Shown here: positions 19,976-27,170 of the stretch, piece after piece
How the letters are laid out: the number at the start of each line of letters is the position of its first letter
How positions within the stretch are numbered: position 1 is the stretch's first letter
Source: an uncultured Bacteroidota bacterium
GTDB lineage: Bacteria > Bacteroidota > Bacteroidia > UKL13-3
Assembly (NCBI GenBank): GCA_903897855.1
Contig: CAIUDH010000097.1
Span: 50,363-114,362, forward strand
Length of the DNA: 64,000 bases
Reading direction: 5' to 3'
The notes under the pieces: generated by a model
Databases searched by the model: none
What the model saw: the letters and a program-made list of their open reading frames with translations, nothing else
What the model was told of the DNA's origin: nothing
Translations under genes and position numbers: made by a program

Positions 19976-20611
19976 TTACTGCCTCCATTGGCTTGGATTG
20001 CTTCTCCAGGCACTTAAATCGTCAAGAATGTTTACGTTGATATAGTCTAATTCGACTGCCACTTTTAAGAGGGCATTATAATCACATAGTGTAATCATTT
20101 TACAGTTGGCATTTTCGAATTGTTGAGAAGCCAAGTCAAAACCATAAGTGAAGATGGCTGCCAATCCAAGCACGTTAAACCCTTCCTCACGCAGCGCTTC
20201 AATAGCTTTTAACGAACTGCCTCCGGTAGAAATCAAATCTTCGATAACAACCACATTGCTTCCCGCAGGCAACTGTCCTTCAATCTGGTTCTTCATTCCG
20301 TGCTTCTTCGGCTCGGGGCGTACATACGCGTAAGGCAACTGCATGGCCTCGGCTACCAAAGCCCCTTGAGCAATGCCGGCAGTGGCCACCCCCGCAATGG
20401 CAGTAACAGTTCCAAAGTTTTTACGGATGGCATTTACCAATTCTTGCTTTATATACGTCCGAATAACATGATGCGACAGCGTTACCCTATTGTCACAGTA
20501 TATTGGCGATCGCCAACCACTGGTCCAGGTAAAAGGTTCAATAGGATTCAGCTTTACCGCTTTAATTTCTAATAAATAGGTTGCTACTTGGGTTGCTACT
20601 TCTTTGCTCAT
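19976..20611 (-). CDS. pyrE: Orotate phosphoribosyltransferase
   Basis: A 211-residue enzyme of de novo pyrimidine synthesis that transfers phosphoribosyl from PRPP to orotate, giving OMP. The PRPP-binding motif VVIEDLISTGGSS is at residues 121-133. WTSGWRSPIYCDNR at 29-42 and the flexible KKHGMKN loop are conserved. The ATG lies only 7 nt after the 3' end of tRNA-Arg on the same strand, so pyrE has essentially no leader of its own and is probably cotranscribed with the tRNA. Confidence 0.96.
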   Translation of the reverse strand: MSKEVATQVATYLLEIKAVKLNPIEPFTWTSGWRSPIYCDNRVTLSHHVIRTYIKQELVNAIRKNFGTVTAIAGVATAGIAQGALVAEAMQLPYAYVRPEPKKHGMKNQIEGQLPAGSNVVVIEDLISTGGSSLKAIEALREEGFNVLGLAAIFTYGFDLASQQFENANCKMITLCDYNALLKVAVELDYINVNILDDLSAWRSNPSQWRQ

Positions 20612-20618
20612 AATAGAT

Positions 20619-20694
20619 TGGTACCAATGCAGGGACTCGAACCCCGATCAAAAGTTTAGGAAACTCTCGTTTTATCCCGTTAAACTACATCGGC
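20619..20694 (-). tRNA. tRNA-Arg (anticodon CCT)
   Basis: 76 nt including an encoded CCA. The acceptor stem is GCCGATG with CATTGGT (two G-U pairs). The D-stem is GTTT/AAAC. The anticodon stem AGAGT/ACTTT has loop TTCCTAA, so the anticodon is CCT (plus-strand AGG at 20658-20660), reading AGG codons. The T-arm is CGGGG-TTCGAGT-CCCTG with a 4-nt variable loop. All positions fold canonically. It directly precedes pyrE. Confidence 0.94.
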
Positions 20695-20705
20695 TTTAGA
20701 CGAAG

Positions 20706-20713
20706 CAAAAATA
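20706..20713 (-). promoter_or_regulatory. Core promoter of the tRNA-Arg/pyrE unit
   Basis: On the minus strand TATTTTTG matches TAnnTTTG and ends 11 nt before the tRNA 5' end. This puts the expected transcription start about 5 nt upstream of the mature tRNA. No -33 TTG at standard spacing. Confidence 0.6.
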
Positions 20714-20817
20714 AGGATTATGAAGGATAGTTTACCATGAGCAAATATAAAGTTTCTATAAAACAGAGAATCAGAAATCAATGCTATTCAATACCTTAAA
20801 CATACCCTTGAGGTAGT

Positions 20818-20825
20818 TATATTTG
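20818..20825 (+). promoter_or_regulatory. Core promoter abutting the DHFR-GmhB gene
   Basis: TATATTTG is a full -7 match and ends only 4 nt before the GTG start at 20830. The expected start of transcription falls at or inside the start codon, so the mRNA is probably leaderless. The -33 element is not recognisable. Confidence 0.6.
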
Positions 20826-20829
20826 CACC

Positions 20830-21795
20830 GTGAAAGTTACTCTCATCGCCGCCATAGGAGCCAATAACGAATTGGGGAAAAACAATCAATTGCTTTGGCA
20901 CCTTCCCAACGACTTAAAACGTTTTAAACAAATTACCACAGGACATTGTATTATAATGGGTCGAAAAACTTTCGATAGCCTAGGTAGAGCACTGCCCAAT
21001 AGAACCACCATTGTAATTACCAGAAACAAATTGATGGCCGTAGAAAATGTGGTATTCGTGGAGGACTTAAAACAAGCGCTTCTTACCGCCCGAAAACTAA
21101 ACGAAGTGCATTGTTTCGTCATCGGAGGAGCTCAAATATACAGTCAAGCACTTGCCTATGCCGATAGCTTAGATATCACTCATGTTCACGATTCTTTCGA
21201 GGCCGATGTCTTTTTCCCCTCTATTGATTTGAAGGTGTTTCAACAGATAAAAAATGAGGTGTTTCAAAAAGACGAAACAAATAAATTCAATTATACCATC
21301 AGTTCCTACGAAAAAATACATAAAAAAGTACCGGCACTTTTCTTAGACCGCGATGGTGTGCTGAACAAGGAAATTGGTGGCTATATCACAAACCTGGAAG
21401 ATTTCGAAATCAATGTAGCCATTATTCCATTTCTAAAAAAGAAACAAGAGGATGGTTTTAAGCTTATCGTAATCACCAATCAGGGTGCCATCGATAAAGG
21501 ATTATTAACCCATGAACAACTGCTTGAAATAAATAATAAGATGAAACTCGCTTATGCCGAATCTGGCCTATTTTTCGACGAAATTTATTATTGTCCTCAC
21601 CATAACGAAGTGAGTGTATGTCTGTGTCGTAAACCAAAATCCTTGATGTTACAGAAGGCGATTGCCCGTTTCAATATTAATATCAATGAAAGCATGATGA
21701 TAGGCGATCATGAGCGCGACCGGTTTTGTGCTGAAGGTGCCGGCATATTAGGTATAATAATTCCTTCTAATGAGGTGGAAGTCCTGTATTCATGA
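20830..21795 (+). CDS. folA: Fusion of dihydrofolate reductase and D,D-heptose-1,7-bisphosphate phosphatase-like HAD domain
   Basis: A single 321-codon frame. Residues 1-163 are a complete DHFR (VTLIAAIGANNELGKNN, W23HLPNDLKRF with the catalytic acid D28, IIMGRKTFDSLG, VIGGAQIY), which reduces dihydrofolate with NADPH. Residues 167-321 are a HAD phosphatase of the GmhB/HisB-N type: FLDRDGVLN with nucleophile D173 and D175, VITNQGAI, a zinc loop C255PHH...C264LC266RKP, and GDHERD. GmhB dephosphorylates heptose 1,7-bisphosphate in LPS core synthesis. The linker is only a few residues and both halves keep their key residues. GTG 20830 is the only start that keeps the first DHFR strand. The symbol refers to the DHFR half. 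Confidence 0.9.
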   Translation: MKVTLIAAIGANNELGKNNQLLWHLPNDLKRFKQITTGHCIIMGRKTFDSLGRALPNRTTIVITRNKLMAVENVVFVEDLKQALLTARKLNEVHCFVIGGAQIYSQALAYADSLDITHVHDSFEADVFFPSIDLKVFQQIKNEVFQKDETNKFNYTISSYEKIHKKVPALFLDRDGVLNKEIGGYITNLEDFEINVAIIPFLKKKQEDGFKLIVITNQGAIDKGLLTHEQLLEINNKMKLAYAESGLFFDEIYYCPHHNEVSVCLCRKPKSLMLQKAIARFNININESMMIGDHERDRFCAEGAGILGIIIPSNEVEVLYS

Positions 21796-21823
21796 TGCCT
21801 TCTATTTTCAATCCTCCTCACCT

Positions 21824-21831
21824 TATCTTTG
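21824..21831 (+). promoter_or_regulatory. Core promoter of the radical SAM gene
   Basis: TATCTTTG, a full -7 match, ends 7 nt before ATG 21839. Transcription would begin at about the start codon. This supports choosing 21839 over the in-frame ATG at 21770, which lies inside the preceding gene. Confidence 0.55.
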
Positions 21832-21838
21832 CTTCGAT

Positions 21839-22867
21839 ATGAATCGTAGCGTTTCCGATGGGATTAATCTTTTGTCTAAACTCACTTTCCGTCGTGCGTT
21901 TAACATGGCAAAAATATGGTGTAGTTACCATCTTGCGCGTCTCCTAAAAAAACCACTTCATTGGGGTTTACCCATAAGTATAAGCATTGAACCCACCACT
22001 AGCTGCAACCTACGTTGTCCCGAATGCCCTAGTGGATTGCGCTCTTTCACCCGACCCACGGGCATGTTAGGAGAAGATATTTTCATCAAAACCATTGATG
22101 AGTTATCGGCCTATACCCTTTATCTTATTTTGTATTTTCAGGGAGAGCCCTATCTAAACAGCAAGTTTTTCGATTACGTGCGCTATGCACATGCCCGAAA
22201 AATGTATACGGCAACCTCAACCAATGCCCACTATTTAACCGATGACATAGCCCAAAAAACGGTGGAGAGTGGCCTCGACCGCCTCATCATCTCCATCGAC
22301 GGTACAACACAGGAAACCTACCAACAGTATCGTATTGGGGGGAGTCTGGAGAAAGTTTTAGAGGGGGCTCGTAATGTGGTGAAATGGAAACAAAAGCTTA
22401 AAAGCCAAACGCCACATCTTATTTTTCAAATGGTTGTTTTAAGCACCAATGAGCACCAAATAGCTGAACTCTATTCGCTAGCGAAAGAAATTGGTGTGGA
22501 TGAAGTTAAATTGAAAACCGCCCAAGTTTATAATTACGAAAATGGCAATACACTTCTGCCCCTTCAGGAAAAATACAGTCGTTACAAAAGAAACGAAAAT
22601 CATAAATATCAACTCAAAAATAAAATGCTAAACCAATGCTGGCGCCTATGGAGTGGGGCTGTTATTACCTGGGATGGAAATGTGGTTCCCTGCTGCTTTG
22701 ATAAAGATGCACAGCATAAGATGGGCACTTTAGCGGCTTCCGAGTTTAAAGATGTATGGAGAAATAGCGCTTATGATAACTTTCGTAATGCCTTGTTGAA
22801 ATCACGAAGTGAAATAGAAATATGTACTAACTGTAGTGAAGGTACTAAAGTGTGGCGTGAGGAATAA
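21839..22867 (+). CDS. Radical SAM/SPASM-domain protein
   Basis: A 342-residue iron-sulfur enzyme. The radical SAM cluster motif C-NLR-C-PE-C (CxxxCxxC) follows an EPTTS strand near residue 35; the partial TIM barrel continues with YFQGEPYLN (GGEP-like) and IISIDGTTQETY. The C-terminal SPASM region has Cys in NQCWRLWSG, VVPCCFD and CTNC for auxiliary clusters. SPASM proteins modify peptides or cofactors; no precursor peptide gene is visible nearby, so the substrate is unknown. A sugar- or lipid-linked role is also seen for such stand-alone members. Confidence 0.88.
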   Translation: MNRSVSDGINLLSKLTFRRAFNMAKIWCSYHLARLLKKPLHWGLPISISIEPTTSCNLRCPECPSGLRSFTRPTGMLGEDIFIKTIDELSAYTLYLILYFQGEPYLNSKFFDYVRYAHARKMYTATSTNAHYLTDDIAQKTVESGLDRLIISIDGTTQETYQQYRIGGSLEKVLEGARNVVKWKQKLKSQTPHLIFQMVVLSTNEHQIAELYSLAKEIGVDEVKLKTAQVYNYENGNTLLPLQEKYSRYKRNENHKYQLKNKMLNQCWRLWSGAVITWDGNVVPCCFDKDAQHKMGTLAASEFKDVWRNSAYDNFRNALLKSRSEIEICTNCSEGTKVWREE

Positions 22868-22917
22868 AAATAATTTGTTCTCCATTTTTTTATTATATTT
22901 ACTCTAAATTTTATCGT

Positions 22918-23583
22918 ATGAAATCTTTACGAAATCTATTTATTCTACTCCTATCCATTGCCTTGAACTTCATCAGCAGTAGAACATGGTCGCAAGATTC
23001 AACACGTTACTGCCAAGAAAATGGGGTGCTGTTTTCGAATTGTTATGAATTAATCAAGGCTCATAAATCGCTGAAGTACGGCACTTTTACACAACGAACA
23101 TCAACCAACGACGGTCAGGTGTTTTACGGTTGGGGTACCTTTAAAGAATCAAGATCATCCATTGAGTTAACTTATTCAAAAGTCAACACCTATCCCATTA
23201 TAAAATACAAAAATGCAAGATTGTATTCAGATACCCTGGTTATTCAGTGGTTTAGTAGAGATAATGCTCAAGAGTTTTTTAGAATACATTATGAGGACGC
23301 GACCGTTTCTAAAACTTATAAAAGCAATTGGGAACAAGCGGTTCTGAAAATCCCAAAAGATGAGCTAAAAAACAATACCCTTGAATTATATCAAGGGCCA
23401 AATAAAATTTTGGACTTTACCGTGAATAGTTCACGTACCGATTTCATAACTATTTATGCCGAAGACCCCCACTCTTTATATTTACAAAAGCATAAAGAGA
23501 AACTCCATAAAACCGGGTTGGGCTTTACGACCAAAGGGGTCAACACCAATGATAAAAAATCTAATTTCCTGAAAATAAAATAG
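22918..23583 (+). CDS. Exported protein of unknown function
   Basis: A 221-residue product with a signal peptide (residues 1 to about 25, ending near TWS-Q). The mature part starts with a C-rich segment (YCQENGVLFSNCYELIK) and is otherwise mixed beta with a basic C-terminus (KHKEKLHKTGLGF). I recognise no family. It is bounded downstream by a strong bidirectional terminator, so its transcript ends there. Confidence 0.7.
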   Translation: MKSLRNLFILLLSIALNFISSRTWSQDSTRYCQENGVLFSNCYELIKAHKSLKYGTFTQRTSTNDGQVFYGWGTFKESRSSIELTYSKVNTYPIIKYKNARLYSDTLVIQWFSRDNAQEFFRIHYEDATVSKTYKSNWEQAVLKIPKDELKNNTLELYQGPNKILDFTVNSSRTDFITIYAEDPHSLYLQKHKEKLHKTGLGFTTKGVNTNDKKSNFLKIK

Positions 23584-23635
23584 CTTTCAATATCCTGTGC
23601 CATTACTTCGGCAAGCACTGAATTTCTTTATAAAC

Positions 23636-23673
23636 AAAAAAAGTCCTTCCGTCTCACGACGAAAGGACTTTTT
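23636..23673. terminator. Bidirectional intrinsic terminator
   Basis: AAGTCCTTCCGTC and GACGAAAGGACTT pair with one mismatch around the loop TCAC, flanked by an A-run on the left and a T-run on the right, so it works on both strands. It separates the convergent orphan gene (plus) and fbaB (minus). Confidence 0.9.
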
Positions 23674-23688
23674 AGAAATTTATTGTTT

Positions 23689-24762
23689 TTATGCTACTGT
23701 GATTGCTTTTTCAAGATAAACATCCTGCACTGCATTCAATAGCTCAATTCCTTCATGCATCGGCTTTTGGAACGATTTGCGTCCCATAATCAATCCTTGT
23801 CCACCGCCTCTTTTGTTAATAACAGCTGTGATAACGGCATCGGCGGTATCGCTTGCCCCTTTGCTTTCGCCTCCACTATTGATTAATCCGGCACGACCCA
23901 TATAGCAATTCGCTACTTGGTATCTGCATAAGTCAATAGGATGATCGCTCGACAATTCAGTGTACATGCGCTCATCTAATTTTCCATAGCTACTGCCTCC
24001 GGTATTTAAGGCCTTATAGCCCCCATTATTCTCAGGTAATTTTTGCTTTATAATGTCGGCCTGTATCGTTACTCCAAGATGGTTGGCCTGTCCGGTTAAA
24101 TCGGCACTTGCATGGTAATCTACCCCATCTTTTTTAAATGACCCATTTCGTAGGTAACACCATAAAATGGTCGCCATTCCTAATTCATGAGCATATTCAA
24201 AAGCTTTAGCCACTTCAACAATTTGACGGGCTGCCTCTGGTGAGCCAAAATAAATAGTCGCACCCACCGCAACAGCACCCATATTCCAGGCATCTTTGAT
24301 AGTGCCGTACATTACCTGATCAAATTTATTAGGATACGTTAAAATTTCATTATGGTTGATTTTTACAATGAATGGTATTTTGTGTGCATATTTACGTGAT
24401 ACCGATCCCAACACTCCATAGGTCGAAGCGATGGCGTTACAACCACCTTCCATCGCTAGTTTCACCAAATTTTCACCATCAAAATAGATTGGATTTTTAG
24501 CAAAAGAAGCGCCCCCGCTATGCTCTATTCCCTGATCTACTGGGAGGATACTCAGGTAACCTGTTCCTGCCAAGCGTCCATGATTGTATAGCATGTTTAA
24601 ACTGCGCAATGTTTGAATATTGCGATTACTACTCGACCATACTTCATCGATGAAGTTAGGGCTAGCCGTATGTATCAGGCTTTTATTAATGGTCTTGCAT
24701 TCGTGGTTTAAAAGCGACTCTGCTTTCGCTCCGAGTAACTCCTGAATTTGATTGTAGTTCAT
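23689..24762 (-). CDS. fbaB: Class I fructose-bisphosphate aldolase (FbaB/DhnA type)
   Basis: A 357-residue Schiff-base aldolase of glycolysis and gluconeogenesis that splits fructose 1,6-bisphosphate into DHAP and glyceraldehyde 3-phosphate. It belongs to the DhnA/FbaB family: [35 protein letters not shown] (a candidate Lys for the Schiff base lies in this barrel), YFGSPEA and a C-terminal phosphate site [12 protein letters not shown]. It is encoded 30 nt after efp and shares its transcript. Confidence 0.93.
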   Translation of the reverse strand: MNYNQIQELLGAKAESLLNHECKTINKSLIHTASPNFIDEVWSSSNRNIQTLRSLNMLYNHGRLAGTGYLSILPVDQGIEHSGGASFAKNPIYFDGENLVKLAMEGGCNAIASTYGVLGSVSRKYAHKIPFIVKINHNEILTYPNKFDQVMYGTIKDAWNMGAVAVGATIYFGSPEAARQIVEVAKAFEYAHELGMATILWCYLRNGSFKKDGVDYHASADLTGQANHLGVTIQADIIKQKLPENNGGYKALNTGGSSYGKLDERMYTELSSDHPIDLCRYQVANCYMGRAGLINSGGESKGASDTADAVITAVINKRGGGQGLIMGRKSFQKPMHEGIELLNAVQDVYLEKAITVA

Positions 24763-24792
24763 TTGAAAAAAGATTTAAGAATTATAAATTAT

Positions 24793-25353
24793 TTACTTTA
24801 CACGCTCCACGTAACCCCGAGTGCGTGTGTCTATTTTAATACGTTCGCCCTGGTTTACAAACATAGGCACCATCACTTCTGCCCCGGTTTCTACGGTAGC
24901 CGATTTTAAGGCATTGGTACTTGTATCGCCCTTCACCGCAGGTTCGCTGTAGGTAATCTCGAGTTCTACAAAAGTAGGTGGCGCGGCCATGATGGGCGCA
25001 TCTTCAAAAAACGTAACGGTAACATCCATCTCCTCTTTTAGAAAATCAATACTGTCGCCAAAGTATTCTTTAGGCACATAAATTTGATCAAAAGTGTCTT
25101 TGTCCATACAAACAAAACTCTCTCCATCTTTATAGAGATATTGCATTGTTTTGTAGTCAACACGAACAATTTCGACCTCTTCTCCGCTTCGAAAACGATT
25201 CTCAACAATTTTATTGTTTTTGATATTACGCATACGTGCCTGATAGAAGGCGCGTAGGTTGCCTGGCGTGCGATGTTGCCAATCAAATATTTGTACCAAC
25301 TCGCCGTTGTATTTCAAAAACATGCCGCTGGATACATCTTGTGTGCTTGCCAT
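24793..25353 (-). CDS. efp: Elongation factor P, variant with Asn at the usual Lys tip position
   Basis: A 186-residue, three-domain EF-P that helps ribosomes through polyproline stretches. The KOW-like domain I carries the loop P30-G31-N32-L33-R34-A35-F36 where many EF-Ps have PGKGQAF. The Lys that is beta-lysylated or otherwise modified (K34 in E. coli) is therefore Asn32 here. Domains II and III are normal, with the signature ITYSEPAVKGDTSTNALKS and the ending IDTRTRGYVERVK. As far as I recall, the same loop occurs in other sphingobacteria-like EF-Ps, so it is a lineage variant and not damage. Confidence 0.95.
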   Translation of the reverse strand: MASTQDVSSGMFLKYNGELVQIFDWQHRTPGNLRAFYQARMRNIKNNKIVENRFRSGEEVEIVRVDYKTMQYLYKDGESFVCMDKDTFDQIYVPKEYFGDSIDFLKEEMDVTVTFFEDAPIMAAPPTFVELEITYSEPAVKGDTSTNALKSATVETGAEVMVPMFVNQGERIKIDTRTRGYVERVK

Positions 25354-25394
25354 AGAAAATTATTTAAAGGTAATAAAACTAGTTTTAAGGGCCG

Positions 25395-25402
25395 CAAAGG
25401 TA
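25395..25402 (-). promoter_or_regulatory. Core promoter of efp-fbaB
   Basis: Minus-strand TACCTTTG, a full match to TAnnTTTG, lies 41 nt upstream of the efp start codon. No TTG at the expected -33 spacing. Confidence 0.5.
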
Positions 25403-25469
25403 ATAAAATAGACTAGAAATTGCCATCTTTTTTATCTCCAGACGGTCTGAAGCATGATGCCTATGAGTA

Positions 25470-26756
25470 TCACATGTGCCGGTCCTGAATTTCTCTTAAA
25501 AAATCTCTAAGTAAAAAAAAAGAAGCATTATAACCCTCTAGATGCAACTGATCTGGACTGTCGAAGAGATCATGATAATAGGTGTATTCGCCTAACTGAT
25601 AAATGAAAAAGGAGTGAACCCCTTTCTCTGAAAACCAGTAATGATCGCTATTGGCTGCTTTTCCTCGCTGTAGTATCGGTAAATTATAACGTCCAAAATG
25701 CTCTTTTTCAAGTAGAATGGACATCTCTTTGGGAAAAACTGTTGCATTCACCACCGCAATACCATTCTTGCCTGTACCCATCAAATCCAGATTCAATACA
25801 AAATGTGTCTTTTCTAAGGGTACTATCGGATGTTCGGTATAGTATCTCGAACCCACCAAACCAGCTTCCTCGCCAGCAAAAGCAATGAAAACAATCGTGT
25901 ACTTGGGCGGTTGAAAACGATACAACCGCATAAAATCAAGCATCATCGCGATTCCCGAAGCATTGTCGTTGGCGCCTGGGAAATAAACATATTTGCCCAT
26001 TCGCCCCAGATGATCGTAGTGGGCCGAAATAATAATGTATTTGTCGGGATAATCGCTCCCTCTTATATATCCAATTACATTCCTTGTTTGATAGTTTTTA
26101 ATAAGCTGGGCATCCACATTAAAAGTGATGCTTTTATTATTTCGATTTATCTTATCTGCTTTTACAATAAATTGAGCATACTTCAATTGTGTTTGTTCGG
26201 CACTCCAGGTAAGTTTACTATGCGTCACAAGGATGATGGCTTTAGCATGAAATCTATTTGTGCTTAAAATAACATTCAGCTTCTTGCGCGATTCGATGCT
26301 TCGAAAACTTGACACATCAAAGGCGATAACCTTACTTTTTAAATTCTTTTTAAAAGTCCTAAATTGTCTTTTGTCAAAAATGGTGGCACTGTCAGCCCAG
26401 GCAAGTTCGTAAGTTCCTTTGATACTGCTACTCGCTGCATCTACTAAAAAATGATAGCCCTGCACCAAATCTTTCCCGTCAATGCTCAACTGCATTTCAT
26501 TGGGAAAGGTGTTAACATTAAAACTAAAATTTTGAAAATAATTGCCATTAAAGCTTAAGGCATTTTCCCCTTCAAATCTACTGGCAATATAATTTGCTGC
26601 CAGCGAATCGCCATGATTTACATAACCCCTGCCATGCATATCGGAGGCACATAAGGCATTCATCGTAGTCATCGCATTTTCGGCATCCTGTGCCCGAACA
26701 GAAACCAACAAGAAAAATGCAGCAACGAACAGGCTGAATCGTTGTAAGTATTTCAT
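25470..26756 (-). CDS. Exported M28-family metallopeptidase
   Basis: A 428-residue zinc aminopeptidase-like protein with a signal peptide (1 to about 22, ending RAQ). The M28 ligand set is complete: SAHYDHLG (His), GANDNASG (bridging Asp), AFAGEEAG (catalytic Glu and Glu ligand), LNLDLMG (Asp) and YYHDLFD (His). It probably trims peptides in the periplasm or outside the cell. Its start codon overlaps the purS stop by one base (TAATG), so it is translationally coupled to purS, an odd functional pairing. Confidence 0.9.
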   Translation of the reverse strand: MKYLQRFSLFVAAFFLLVSVRAQDAENAMTTMNALCASDMHGRGYVNHGDSLAANYIASRFEGENALSFNGNYFQNFSFNVNTFPNEMQLSIDGKDLVQGYHFLVDAASSSIKGTYELAWADSATIFDKRQFRTFKKNLKSKVIAFDVSSFRSIESRKKLNVILSTNRFHAKAIILVTHSKLTWSAEQTQLKYAQFIVKADKINRNNKSITFNVDAQLIKNYQTRNVIGYIRGSDYPDKYIIISAHYDHLGRMGKYVYFPGANDNASGIAMMLDFMRLYRFQPPKYTIVFIAFAGEEAGLVGSRYYTEHPIVPLEKTHFVLNLDLMGTGKNGIAVVNATVFPKEMSILLEKEHFGRYNLPILQRGKAANSDHYWFSEKGVHSFFIYQLGEYTYYHDLFDSPDQLHLEGYNASFFLLRDFLREIQDRHM

Positions 26757-27007
26757 TAAATAAGAGTTAATGAAAATGAGTAGGTTTCCATAATTAAATT
26801 CGCAAGTAGCTTTTTACAACTTTCATCCACTATAGCAGTGGCTCCTGCCTCGGTATCCGACTCCACTTCCATGGTAATGTTTTTTCCTACACGCACCTGT
26901 TCAATGCTGGTGTATCCCATTTGCTGAAGACCTTGGGTGACTGCTTTACCTTGAGGGTCAAGTAACGCAGCCTGAGGCATAATTTGAATATTGGCTTTAT
27001 ATTTCAT
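26756..27007 (-). CDS. purS: Phosphoribosylformylglycinamidine synthase subunit PurS
   Basis: An 83-residue subunit of the three-part FGAM synthase (PurS-PurQ-PurL) of purine synthesis. It has the PurS pattern: a first strand YKANIQIMPQ, LLDPQGKAVTQGLQQMGY, and VRVGKNITMEV. PurS dimers bridge PurL and PurQ. Neither partner is in this window. It has its own promoter and the M28 peptidase is coupled behind it. Confidence 0.88.
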   Translation of the reverse strand: MKYKANIQIMPQAALLDPQGKAVTQGLQQMGYTSIEQVRVGKNITMEVESDTEAGATAIVDESCKKLLANLIMETYSFSLTLI

Positions 27008-27032
27008 GATGGTTTTTTAAAATAACTCGCCG

Positions 27033-27064
27033 CAAATATACAATAACAGTCAAAGTCATTTCAA
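27033..27064 (-). promoter_or_regulatory. Promoter of purS
   Basis: Minus strand: TTG (27064-27062), a 21-nt spacer, then TATATTTG (27040-27033), a full match to the Bacteroidota consensus. The purS ATG follows after 25 nt. Confidence 0.7.
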
Positions 27065-27148
27065 TACAAATTTCAATCCCTTCTTGGGTGCTGTAAAACG
27101 GTACCCTTGGGCTTCGTAAGGCTCGCCGATCAATGATTTGTTAGATTT
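27056..27148 (-). pseudogene. Possible remnant of a protein-coding gene between accC and purS
   Basis: Between the stops of accC and the purS promoter, one minus-strand frame reads 30 codons of normal-looking protein (including SLIGEPYEAQGYRF and APKKGLKFVLK) up to a TGA at 27058-27056. It is cut off upstream by an in-frame TAG (27151-27149). There is no ATG; a TTG at 27133 could start a 25-residue peptide. It looks like the C-terminus of a lost gene, but the stretch is too short to identify. Confidence 0.3.
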
Positions 27149-27170
27149 CTACTTCTGGGTTTGTCTATCA

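Noticed and set aside
21770..21838. Starting the radical SAM protein at ATG 21770
   Set aside because: This start lies inside the preceding gene, adds residues without family similarity, and a TATCTTTG promoter element would lie inside the added part.
25830..26267. A 145-codon frame antisense to the M28 peptidase gene
   Set aside because: It mirrors codons of a well-conserved metallopeptidase, and its translation has no domain or signal.
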